Below the pieces are notes generated by a model. It saw nothing but the letters and a program-made list of their open reading frames with translations. It made no database searches and was not told the DNA's origin. Positions 1-6,208 of a stretch of DNA of 7,571 nucleotides are shown here, piece after piece. The DNA is from a bacterium (GTDB lineage Bacteria; JALSQH01). The DNA lies in assembly GCA_027004335.1 (NCBI GenBank), contig JALTID010000195.1:1-7571 (forward strand), written 5' to 3'. The stretch's first letter is position 1, and each line of letters starts with the position of its first letter. Made by a program: the position numbers and the translations under genes.

Positions 1-137
1 AGAACAATGGAGAGGATCTTGAGAAGGGAACTTACTCCCTGAAGGGCGTGTCTGTGAGACTCTTTAAAATGATATTTCGCTTTATCAAACTCTTCTGAAA
101 CCTCAGTCAGACTCAGTAATTTTTTTTCGCTTTCCAT
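1..137 (-). CDS. Unrecognised small helical protein, N-terminal 45 residues (runs off the window start)
   Basis: I do not recognise this protein. The reading frame is open from ATG at 135-137 to the window edge, giving 45 residues that begin MESEKKLLSLTEVSEEF. An excellent ribosome-binding site, GGTGAGGAG (141-149), precedes it. It starts only 7 nt after the stop of the ArsA-like ATPase and its ribosome site overlaps that stop codon, so co-transcription and translational coupling are very likely. The visible part is charged (many Lys, Glu, His), has no cysteine, no signal peptide and no proline before the edge. It ends in a more hydrophobic stretch (LLKILSIV), and looks like an amphipathic helix or coiled-coil segment. 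A run of eight A residues covers codons 4-6. The downstream end and true length cannot be seen. A partner or regulator of the adjacent ATPase is an inference from position only. Confidence 0.65.
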   Translation of the reverse strand, partial: MESEKKLLSLTEVSEEFDKAKYHFKESHRHALQGVSSLLKILSIV

Positions 138-144
138 TTTCTCC

Positions 145-1305
145 TCACCTGAAATAGAGTTTAAGAGAATCATCCTTGTATTTAGCTTTTATTAAATCTC
201 TTACAGCGATGCTTCTGGGAAGAGGGATACTTCTCTGAAAGTTCCTAACTTTTATAGTAACCTCATCACTTGTTCTCCAGATGGAAATTTCTCTTCTGTC
301 AACATTTGGTAAATTCACATTGAGTAAAAAAAATTTATCTTCTTTAATCACTTCAAAAGGCTTATCAAAATAAAATACCTCTGCAGGATCCTCATCAACA
401 AAAATCGCATTTCCCAATTTTTCAAGAGAATCTAAGTTTATAACCTCATCCTCAAAATATGGAGCAGTTTTTATGGGCAATGGGGAAAATATCTCTTCCG
501 CCTCCTTAAGATATTCATGCTGCTTCTTCACCCAGTTTTCAAAATAGCCACCACCAGCTTCCTCAGGGAATACTTTATTTATTATCACAAGATCAACCTG
601 CAAACCAAAAAGATGGAAATAACCAAGAGCTCTCTGGGATTCCTGAAAGACCATCTTTTCAGGGTTTGCTACAAGCCTGATAGATGTAACCTCAGGATTT
701 ACTAAAATCTTCCTCAAACTCTCTATCTTCTTGTAAAGTTCCTCAAAGGCGCTGAATATCTCTTTATCAGGCATAGGGACTCTGGATAATTTCTCTGCAA
801 TGGGTCTGATTGCTGTTACGACTCTTTTTTCAATATGAAAATATTTCTCCATATACCATCTTATTGCCTCCGGAATAGCTAACATTCTTGCTGTGTTACC
901 TGAAGGGGCACAATCTATTACCGCAACATCATACCTCCCGTTGTCATAAAATTCCCTTATCTTAAGTAAACTAAATAAATCTTCAATTCCTGGAAACATC
1001 AGCAACTCTTCAGCTGTAATTTCATTTAATCCCTGAGAGTTTAAAACCTTAACAAGATATTTTCTTATTGAATCCCAGTTCTTTCTTATTTCAGCATTAA
1101 CATCAACTTCCATTGCCCAGAGTTTATCTTTAATTTCAAGAGGCTCTCCATTTAATCTAACATCAAGAGAATCAGAGAGGGAATGTGCAGGATCAGTACT
1201 CAGAACTACTGTTCTGTAACCCTTATTAGAAGATATTATTCCCGTAGCAGCACTAACACTGGTCTTGCCAACACCTCCTTTACCTGAATAAAGAATTATT
1301 CTCAT
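145..1305 (-). CDS. ArsA/Get3-family P-loop ATPase with C-terminal HSP20-like domain
   Basis: This is a cytoplasmic ATPase of the SIMIBI class (ArsA/Get3), 386 residues from the ATG at 1303-1305. The deviant Walker A GKGGVGKT lies at residues 8-15, with the intradimer signature Lys9. The Asp-loop DPAHSLSD is at 38-45, the switch II motif DCAPSGNT at 131-138, NPE with E222 and R225 at 214-225, and the base-reading NK at 243-244. Residues about 315-386 form a beta-rich tail with VNLPNV and RSIPLPRSI, typical of the alpha-crystallin/HSP20-like domain attached to many bacterial ArsA homologues and to Get3d-type proteins. It has one ATPase half, not the tandem of E. coli ArsA. The only cysteine is C132, so the arsenite-binding cysteines of ArsA and the CxxC zinc pair of Get3 are both missing; no arsB or arsR is nearby. 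A chaperone or client-targeting role is more likely than arsenite export, but the substrate is unknown. ATG is preferred over the TTG one codon upstream because the GAGG site then has proper spacing. Confidence 0.93.
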   Translation of the reverse strand: MRIILYSGKGGVGKTSVSAATGIISSNKGYRTVVLSTDPAHSLSDSLDVRLNGEPLEIKDKLWAMEVDVNAEIRKNWDSIRKYLVKVLNSQGLNEITAEELLMFPGIEDLFSLLKIREFYDNGRYDVAVIDCAPSGNTARMLAIPEAIRWYMEKYFHIEKRVVTAIRPIAEKLSRVPMPDKEIFSAFEELYKKIESLRKILVNPEVTSIRLVANPEKMVFQESQRALGYFHLFGLQVDLVIINKVFPEEAGGGYFENWVKKQHEYLKEAEEIFSPLPIKTAPYFEDEVINLDSLEKLGNAIFVDEDPAEVFYFDKPFEVIKEDKFFLLNVNLPNVDRREISIWRTSDEVTIKVRNFQRSIPLPRSIAVRDLIKAKYKDDSLKLYFR

Positions 1306-3029
1306 CAACCACCTCTTTTTCTATGGGATAAAACCCACGCTCTTAGTTTATCAAAACTCCATGTGTTTACAACTAAGTCAGGAATTACCCAGCCTCTCCT
1401 TGCCACGCCTACACCAAACTGGATAAAAGCAAGCTGATCAAGCTGATGCGCATCAGTAGCAATGGATAATTTCACTCCTGCTTCCACAGCTTTTCTCACA
1501 TTTAGATCATTTAAATCCAGCCTTTTGTAGTAGGAATTAATTTCAAGAGCCTTGTCGTGTTTTCTGGCAGCCACAATAACAGCATCAATATTTACTTTGT
1601 ATGGCTCCCTCTCACCTATCAATCTTCCTGTGGGATGAGCAATGATATCAACATAGGGATTTTCAATTGCCCTGATAACCCTCCTGGTCATAACATCCTC
1701 AGAGTCCTTAAACCCGCTGTGTATAGCAGCAACCACAATATCAAATTCTTTTAAAATCTCCTCTAGATAGTCAAGGGAGCCATCTTTTAAAATATCAACT
1801 TCGGTACCATACAGCACCAAAGGTCCCGGTTTCTGATTTATCTCTCTTATCTCCTGAAGTTTCCTTTTTAAATCTTCAGGAGATACACCATGGGCTATTC
1901 TCTGAGATGGGGAATGATCTGTGACGGCAATATATTCGTAGCCCATATCTTCTGCGGATTTTCTCAATTCTGTAATGGTAGCAGAACCATCACTGTACTT
2001 TGAATGAATATGGAGATCACCTTTAATATCCCGCAGATCAACAACCTCGGGAAGCTGGTTCTTCTGAGCAAGCTCAATTTCTCCTCTGTCTTCCCTCATC
2101 TCAGGGGGGATAAACTGCATGCCCAGGATCCTGTAAATATCTTCCTCTTCTTCCCCACCAATTTTTCTTGACCCTTTAAATATGCCATACTCACTGATCT
2201 TCAATCCTTTTTCACGAGCAATAGTCCTCAAATGAATATTATGCTGTTTTGAACCGGTAAAATACTGAAGAGCTGCTCCAAAGGATTCTCTTTGAACAAC
2301 TCTGAAATCAACCTGAATATTTTTCTCTTTTAAGATTACACTTCCTTTGGTATCACCATGGGCTAAAATTTCCTTTACCTCAGGTAGAGAGACAAAGAAA
2401 TCAACGGCTTTTGCTCCATTCTCAGATACAGCAAGAATATCAATATCCCCAACAGTCTCTTTAAATCTCCTCAGGGACCCTGCATATATTATTCTTGCAA
2501 CATCGGCCCCTTCTTTCACTTTTCTTATGAGTTCTTCCGCTATGGGAAGAGCCTCCCCCACTGGGGTTCTCCCTGTCATAGATTCATAAAGAGCTATTCC
2601 CCTTTTTATCTTCTCAACAGTTTTATCTCCCATTCTGGGTAAAGATGCAAGTATCCCCCCATCTATGGCTTTCTTTAGCAAAGAAATGTTCTCTACCCCT
2701 GCTTTTTCGTAAAGCAGTTTTACAGTTCTGGGACCAAGGCCTGGAATTTCCATGAGTTCTATTACCCCTTCAGGGACCTCTTTTTTAAGTTCCTCATATT
2801 TTCGCAACTTATCAGTGGTAACATATTCTACTATCTTCTTCGCAAGTTTTTCACCAATTCCCTGAATTTTCACCAACCCTTTTTCATCCATTTCTGAAAC
2901 ATCCTTCGTCATACCTCTGAGAACCTGTGCAGCCTTTCTGTAGGCATTTACTTTGAAAGGCATCTCTCCCTTAAATTCCAGAATATTAGCCATCTTATCA
3001 AAAATATCTGCTATTTCTCTATTTTTCAT
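1305..3029 (-). CDS. polX: DNA polymerase/3'-5' exonuclease PolX
   Basis: This is a family X DNA polymerase fused to a PHP nuclease, 574 residues, close to the usual bacterial PolX length (B. subtilis about 570). It is expected to fill short gaps in base-excision repair and trim 3' ends. The N-terminal 8-kDa-like region carries helix-hairpin-helix motifs at about residues 53-67 (QGIGEKLAKK), 93-107 (PGLGPRTVKLLY) and 128-143. The polymerase palm has GSLRR at 184-188 and the metal-binding aspartates D195 and D197 (GDIDILA), with the third at D241 (VDFRVV). The PHP domain follows, with DLHIHS at 338-343, TDH at 370-372, E410, H437, H465 and TDAH at 525-528, so both active sites look intact. The ATG at 3029 has an AGGA site 8 nt upstream. 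It starts 33 nt after the CBS gene, and its TGA shares one base with the ATG of the ATPase gene, implying translational coupling. Confidence 0.97.
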   Translation of the reverse strand: MKNREIADIFDKMANILEFKGEMPFKVNAYRKAAQVLRGMTKDVSEMDEKGLVKIQGIGEKLAKKIVEYVTTDKLRKYEELKKEVPEGVIELMEIPGLGPRTVKLLYEKAGVENISLLKKAIDGGILASLPRMGDKTVEKIKRGIALYESMTGRTPVGEALPIAEELIRKVKEGADVARIIYAGSLRRFKETVGDIDILAVSENGAKAVDFFVSLPEVKEILAHGDTKGSVILKEKNIQVDFRVVQRESFGAALQYFTGSKQHNIHLRTIAREKGLKISEYGIFKGSRKIGGEEEEDIYRILGMQFIPPEMREDRGEIELAQKNQLPEVVDLRDIKGDLHIHSKYSDGSATITELRKSAEDMGYEYIAVTDHSPSQRIAHGVSPEDLKRKLQEIREINQKPGPLVLYGTEVDILKDGSLDYLEEILKEFDIVVAAIHSGFKDSEDVMTRRVIRAIENPYVDIIAHPTGRLIGEREPYKVNIDAVIVAARKHDKALEINSYYKRLDLNDLNVRKAVEAGVKLSIATDAHQLDQLAFIQFGVGVARRGWVIPDLVVNTWSFDKLRAWVLSHRKRGG

Positions 3030-3062
3030 ACGAAAATTCCTATTAGTTCATTCAGCGTATCT

Positions 3063-3473
3063 CTACAATAACTTGGAGGGTCTAACTATAACTTCAGCAA
3101 TGTTAGAAAGCTCTGTTATAAGAATCATCATAATATCATCAATAGAAATCATTCCCACAAGCTTCTTGTTTTCATTCACCACAGGTAATCTCCTTATATT
3201 TTTCTCAGACATCAACTTTGTGGCTTCATAGAGCTCAGCAAACTCAGGAATCACCATAACATTTTTTGACATGACCTCCCCTACCTTTTTATCACAACCG
3301 TCAGCAATAGCAAGGGTAATATCCCTATCAGTTATAATCCCCTTTATTTCGTCACCATCAGCTACTACTGCCGCCCCTACATCGTTTTTCCTCATTATTT
3401 CTGAAACCTCCTGCAGAGTCATATCAGCCTTAACAGTAACTGGACTTTTGCTCATAAAATGTTTGATAAGCAT
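3063..3473 (-). CDS. Two-CBS-domain protein
   Basis: This is a stand-alone CBS pair (Bateman module) of 136 residues. CBS1 covers about residues 7-56 and CBS2 about 68-123; the typical end-of-domain signatures GIITDRD (45-51) and GMISIDD (107-113) are both visible, as is IRRLPVV at 93-99. Such modules bind adenine nucleotides (AMP, ATP, ADP, SAM) and act as regulatory subunits or sensors; there is no attached catalytic domain. The ligand cannot be read from the sequence. I chose the ATG at 3471-3473 because a near-perfect Shine-Dalgarno AAGGAGGTGAT lies just upstream. A longer in-frame TTG start at 3498-3500 would overlap the end of pfkB and place the ribosome site inside the gene. It begins 16 nt after the pfkB stop and ends (TAG) 33 nt before polX, so it sits mid-operon. 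Its neighbour suggests energy sensing linked to sugar phosphate metabolism, which is inference. Confidence 0.92.
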   Translation of the reverse strand: MLIKHFMSKSPVTVKADMTLQEVSEIMRKNDVGAAVVADGDEIKGIITDRDITLAIADGCDKKVGEVMSKNVMVIPEFAELYEATKLMSEKNIRRLPVVNENKKLVGMISIDDIMMILITELSNIAEVIVRPSKLL

Positions 3474-3487
3474 TAAATCACCTCCTT
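3474..3487 (-). promoter_or_regulatory. Near-perfect ribosome-binding site of the CBS-domain gene
   Basis: On the minus strand this reads AAGGAGGTGATTTA directly before ATG. The match to the 16S rRNA anti-Shine-Dalgarno is almost complete, and AGGAGG ends 7 nt before the start codon. It fixes the start at 3473 and is the best ribosome site in this operon, suggesting the CBS protein is made in excess of its neighbours. Confidence 0.85.
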
Positions 3488-3489
3488 GA

Positions 3490-4428
3490 TCATTCAGCAA
3501 TTCTTTTTAATTTTATTCTCTTATATAAATTCTCAACATCTATCCTGGAACATAGCTGGGTACCTGGAGTAAGTGCTGTAGCAGTACCTGCAGCTACTCC
3601 CCATTTGAAGGCATCCACAGGATCGCCAGATTGAGAATAGTTCCACACAAAGGCGGCCACCAGTGAATCACCAGCTCCTACTGTACTCTGAACAGCAACC
3701 CTGGGAGGAACAGCCCTGTAGAAGCCGCTTTCACAGGCAAGAATGGCACCTTTTGCCCCCATAGACATTATAATTATCTCTATCCCGTCTTCTAATAACT
3801 TCTTCCCTGCCTCAATGTAATCATCAATCTTTTTTATGCTCATATCCAAAAGCCTCTCCAGCTCGTAAGTATTCGGTTTAATCATAAAAGGCTTGGCTTT
3901 AACTCCTTCTTTAAGCGGTTCTCCATCTGCATCAAGAATGCATTTGAAACCCTTCTGATTAAATTCATCAATCAGAACCCGATAGATATCAGGTTCAAAT
4001 CCTCTGGGTATACTTCCGGAAAGCACAAGAAATCCATCCTGAGGCTTTAACGACAATAATTTCTTCAAAAACCACTCTCGCTCTTCAGGTGAAATTTCCG
4101 GTCCAGGAGCATTAATTCTTATCTGGTCATGGGTATAATTATCTTCTATGATCACATTGGTCCTCGTTTCTCCTTTAATATTTATGACCTCAAGATTTAA
4201 TCCCAGTTTTTTTAATCTATCCTTTATCTCGTAGCCTGTATATCCTCCCAGCAATACAAACGCCTTGGAATTTCCACCCAATTCACTAATAACCCTTGAG
4301 ACATCAATCCCCTTACCTCCAGGATCCTTTAAAACACCAAGAGCTCTGTTAGTGTCATCAAAAACGAGCTCACTTACAAGATAGGTTATGTCAATTGTGG
4401 GATTAAGGGTCACCGTTATTATCTGCAC
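3490..4428 (-). CDS. pfkB: PfkB-family sugar-phosphate kinase, probable 6-phosphofructokinase 2 type
   Basis: This is a ribokinase-fold kinase of 312 residues, transferring phosphate from ATP to a phosphosugar. Diagnostic elements are TLNPTID at the N terminus, GGKGIDVSR at 37-45 (signature 1), SGSIPRG at 137-143, KPN at 184-186 and STVGAGDS at 248-255 with catalytic base D254. The C-terminal stretch, with WGVAAGTATA followed by GTQLCS (289-294), matches E. coli Pfk-2 (FGVAAG..., GTRLCS) better than fructose-1-phosphate kinase as I recall them. This favours fructose-6-phosphate as substrate and a glycolytic role. TNRA at 26-29 is more FruK/LacC-like, so fructose-1-phosphate or tagatose-6-phosphate cannot be excluded. 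Asp42 replaces the usual Asn of the GGKGxN motif, a possible substrate-site change. The start is a GTG: GGAGGA at 4433-4438 is correctly spaced for it, while an ATG at 4430-4432 is out of frame. It is the first gene of a probable five-gene operon. Confidence 0.93.
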   Translation of the reverse strand: MQIITVTLNPTIDITYLVSELVFDDTNRALGVLKDPGGKGIDVSRVISELGGNSKAFVLLGGYTGYEIKDRLKKLGLNLEVINIKGETRTNVIIEDNYTHDQIRINAPGPEISPEEREWFLKKLLSLKPQDGFLVLSGSIPRGFEPDIYRVLIDEFNQKGFKCILDADGEPLKEGVKAKPFMIKPNTYELERLLDMSIKKIDDYIEAGKKLLEDGIEIIIMSMGAKGAILACESGFYRAVPPRVAVQSTVGAGDSLVAAFVWNYSQSGDPVDAFKWGVAAGTATALTPGTQLCSRIDVENLYKRIKLKRIAE

Positions 4429-4432
4429 TCAT

Positions 4433-4438
4433 TCCTCC
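4433..4438 (-). promoter_or_regulatory. Ribosome-binding site that selects the GTG start of pfkB
   Basis: The minus strand reads GGAGGA followed by ATGAGTG. The GGAGG core ends 5 nt before the GTG at 4426-4428, which is good spacing, but only 1 nt before the out-of-frame ATG at 4430-4432. The GTG opens the frame with the conserved family N terminus, so it is the start. Confidence 0.75.
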
Positions 4439-4448
4439 GCTTTTAATT

Positions 4449-4477
4449 AAGATAGCAATTTTTAGGCTAAAAGACAA
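4449..4477 (-). promoter_or_regulatory. Probable sigma70-type promoter of the pfkB-CBS-polX-ATPase operon
   Basis: On the minus strand a -35 element TTGTCT (4472-4477) is followed, after 17 bp, by a -10 element TATCTT (4449-4454). Each matches the consensus at four of six positions. The predicted start is near 4442, giving a leader of about 14 nt that contains only the ribosome site. It lies in the 55-nt gap between the glycosyltransferase stop and pfkB, so pfkB and the genes behind it may be transcribed independently of the glycosyltransferase. Confidence 0.5.
4460..4472. repeat. Short inverted repeat inside the pfkB promoter spacer
   Basis: TTTTAG and CTAAAA form perfect 6-bp arms around a single central base. 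The element fills most of the spacer between the predicted -35 and -10 and touches the -35. It could be an operator, but it is short and AT-rich and may be chance. It has no U-tract of its own and too little GC to be a convincing terminator for the glycosyltransferase gene. Confidence 0.3.
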
Positions 4478-4483
4478 GATAAG

Positions 4484-5233
4484 TTAAATCCCTCTTGTTC
4501 TTTCAAAGAGCTTCAAGTACTTTAAAAATACATAGTAACTATTAAGAGCCTCAATTATAAAACCTTCAATACCATCTAAGAAACCAAGATTTATAATATA
4601 ATTTCTGAAAAAGGTAAAAATCGGGAAAAGTGCTATGTGGTACCACCTGCCTTTCCAACCTTCTTTCATTCTCTGGTTGGCTCCCCACTCAGCGTATCTG
4701 TGAAGCCTCTTTAAATAGTCTTCAACTCCATGGTATGTATAATGTATAAACTTATTTTTTAAACTACCAACATTTCCATCAACAATCATTTCTTCATGTA
4801 CTTCCTTATCTTCATACCTTGCCCTATCTCGCTTAAACAACCTTATCACTTTGTCCCTGCCCCAGGAACCATGCTTGATCTCCTTCTTACCAAAAAAATT
4901 TCTTCTTCCTATCCAGTAGGCATCATATCGGGGAGATTCAAGAACCTTCAAAATTTCTTTCTGTAGCTCTGGAGGAACTCTTTCATCTGCATCTACAATT
5001 AAAACCCACTGATACTTTGCCTGTGGAATTATCCAGTTTTTCTGTTTCGCTGAATAATCATACTCATGCTGAACCACTTTTGTAGCGTATTTTTGTGCTA
5101 TCTCAACTGTTCTGTCTGTACTGAATGAATCAACAACTATGATCTCATCTGCAAAACTAATACTTCTGAGACACTCTTCAATATTATTTTCCTCGTTGTA
5201 TGTTGGCACAATGGCACTTAATTTCTCTCTCAT
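4484..5233 (-). CDS. Family 2 glycosyltransferase, WaaE/KdtX-like
   Basis: This is a GT-A fold glycosyltransferase of 249 residues (numbered from the ATG at 5231-5233). It should transfer a sugar from a nucleotide-sugar to a lipid-linked or polysaccharide acceptor at the cytoplasmic face of the membrane. SAIVPTYNEENNIEECL (6-22) is the nucleotide-binding start, VVDSFSTDRT is at 33-42, KQKNW at 63-67, and DADER at 81-85 supplies the metal-binding DxD. The second half, with RRNFFG, GSWGRDKVIRLFKR and VHEEM (145-149), resembles WaaE/KdtX enzymes of lipopolysaccharide core synthesis. The C-terminal region (about 198-241) is rich in aromatic and aliphatic residues and probably sits on the membrane. 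The acceptor and sugar cannot be told from sequence. A GTG 4 codons upstream (5243-5245) is in frame, but the predicted transcription start falls on it and it lacks a ribosome site, so ATG is preferred. No functional link with the downstream kinase is evident. Confidence 0.92.
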   Translation of the reverse strand: MREKLSAIVPTYNEENNIEECLRSISFADEIIVVDSFSTDRTVEIAQKYATKVVQHEYDYSAKQKNWIIPQAKYQWVLIVDADERVPPELQKEILKVLESPRYDAYWIGRRNFFGKKEIKHGSWGRDKVIRLFKRDRARYEDKEVHEEMIVDGNVGSLKNKFIHYTYHGVEDYLKRLHRYAEWGANQRMKEGWKGRWYHIALFPIFTFFRNYIINLGFLDGIEGFIIEALNSYYVFLKYLKLFERTRGI

Positions 5234-5249
5234 ATTTAATCTCACTGGA

Positions 5250-5277
5250 ATTATACATTATAAGCCTGTTATTGCAA
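5250..5277 (-). promoter_or_regulatory. Sigma70-type promoter of the glycosyltransferase gene, with very short leader
   Basis: The minus strand has -35 TTGCAA (5272-5277), a 16-bp spacer and a perfect -10 TATAAT (5250-5255). A second TATAAT copy (5257-5262) lies one base upstream but has a poor -35. The predicted transcription start is near 5243, only about 10 nt before the ATG at 5233, leaving room for just a weak GTGA-type ribosome site. Confidence 0.65.
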
Positions 5278-5304
5278 AAAACCTGTACTTTTCTCCAATT
5301 TTGT

Positions 5305-5332
5305 TTGAAATTTTAACCATGTTGAATATACT
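5305..5332 (+). promoter_or_regulatory. Sigma70-type promoter of the folD-gcvT-gcvH operon
   Basis: A -35 element TTGAAA (5305-5310) is followed, after 16 bp, by a -10 element TATACT (5327-5332). Transcription should begin near 5339, giving a leader of about 15 nt that holds the strong ribosome site AGGAGGTGG (5344-5352) and nothing else. There is no room for a glycine or tetrahydrofolate riboswitch downstream of this start. Confidence 0.65.
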
Positions 5333-5353
5333 TTAATCAACTCAGGAGGTGGT

Positions 5354-6208
5354 ATGGGAAATATAATAGATGGTAAAAAAATAAGCGCTTCAATTAAAGA
5401 AGAGGTAAAAAAAGAAGTTGAATTTTTAAAAGAAAAAATTGGCAGGGCACCAGGATTAACAGTTATACTTGTAGGTGAAGACCCGGCATCACAGATATAT
5501 GTTAAAAACAAAGAAAAGACAGCAAAAGAACTGGGGATCAACGGGGAAATTATAAGAATGCCAAGAAGTACAACGCAGGAGGAACTTCTGAAAAAAATTG
5601 ATGAACTTAATAATAACCCGGAAGTTGATGGTATTCTGGTTCAGCTTCCTCTTCCCTCTCATATTGATGAATTTCAGGTAACCCTCGCCATAGACCCATC
5701 AAAAGATGTGGATGGCTTCCATCCCGTGAATATGGGGAAGCTCCTGATTGGCAAACCGGGAATAATTCCCTGTACCCCCTATGGAATAATAAAAATGTTA
5801 GAATATGAGAAAATTGAAATAGAGGGGAAAAATGCTGTAATAATTGGTAGAAGTAACATCGTGGGGAAACCTGTTTCAATACTTCTCCTTCAGAGGCATG
5901 CCACAGTTACAATTTGTCATTCAAGAACAAAAAATCTACCTGATATAGTGAAAGGTGCTGATATTCTTGTAGCCGCTGTGGGAAAAGCTAAATTTGTTAA
6001 AGGAAATTGGATAAAAGATGGTGCTGTGATTATTGATGTGGGTATAAATAGAGACGAAAACAGTAAGCTGGTCGGAGATGTGGATTTTGAAGAAGCCGAG
6101 AAGAAAGCCTCACATATTACCCCTGTTCCCGGTGGTGTGGGTCCAATGACAATTGCAATGCTAATGTACAACACCCTTCAGACTTTTAAGACTCATAATA
6201 GCTTATGA
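5354..6208 (+). CDS. folD: Bifunctional methylenetetrahydrofolate dehydrogenase / methenyltetrahydrofolate cyclohydrolase
   Basis: FolD oxidises 5,10-methylene-THF to methenyl-THF with NAD(P)+ and hydrolyses that to 10-formyl-THF in the cytoplasm, reversibly. The protein has 284 residues, the normal length. The substrate domain shows YVKNKEKTAKELGI from residue 49, with the catalytic Tyr49 and Lys53, Gln97 in VDGILVQLPLP, and Asp120 in DVDGFHP; these align with E. coli Y50, K54, Q98 and D121. PCTPYG at 139-144 follows. The Rossmann motif is GRSNIVGKP at 165-173, and the conserved end is PVPGGVGPMT at 257-266. All key residues are present, so both activities are expected. NAD versus NADP use cannot be decided here. 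The ATG has AGGAGG 4 nt upstream. It is the first gene of a one-carbon operon, 23 nt ahead of gcvT, and is transcribed divergently from the glycosyltransferase gene. Confidence 0.97.
   Translation: MGNIIDGKKISASIKEEVKKEVEFLKEKIGRAPGLTVILVGEDPASQIYVKNKEKTAKELGINGEIIRMPRSTTQEELLKKIDELNNNPEVDGILVQLPLPSHIDEFQVTLAIDPSKDVDGFHPVNMGKLLIGKPGIIPCTPYGIIKMLEYEKIEIEGKNAVIIGRSNIVGKPVSILLLQRHATVTICHSRTKNLPDIVKGADILVAAVGKAKFVKGNWIKDGAVIIDVGINRDENSKLVGDVDFEEAEKKASHITPVPGGVGPMTIAMLMYNTLQTFKTHNSL

Noticed and set aside
145-1305. Arsenite efflux pump ATPase as the function of the ArsA-like gene
   Set aside because: The tandem ATPase layout and the metalloid-binding cysteines are missing, and no ars genes are visible nearby.
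2347-2589. Open frame on the plus strand inside polX
   Set aside because: It lies wholly antisense to an intact, well-conserved polX and has low-complexity Ser/Pro-rich composition; there is no independent support.
3271-3489. Plus-strand open frame across the CBS gene
   Set aside because: It mirrors the CBS coding frame, is Ser/Ile/Thr-rich, and has no convincing ribosome site.
4443-4483. Intrinsic terminator after the glycosyltransferase gene
   Set aside because: The only hairpin candidate (4460-4472) has a short AT-rich stem with a one-base loop and cannot form a stable terminator.
5333-5353. Glycine or tetrahydrofolate riboswitch ahead of folD/gcvT
   Set aside because: The predicted folD leader is about 15 nt and the folD-gcvT gap is 23 nt of A-rich sequence, so neither can hold an aptamer.
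5607-6174. Two minus-strand open frames (5607-5879 and 5917-6174) within folD
   Set aside because: Both are antisense to folD, whose catalytic motifs are complete; the translations resemble no known family.
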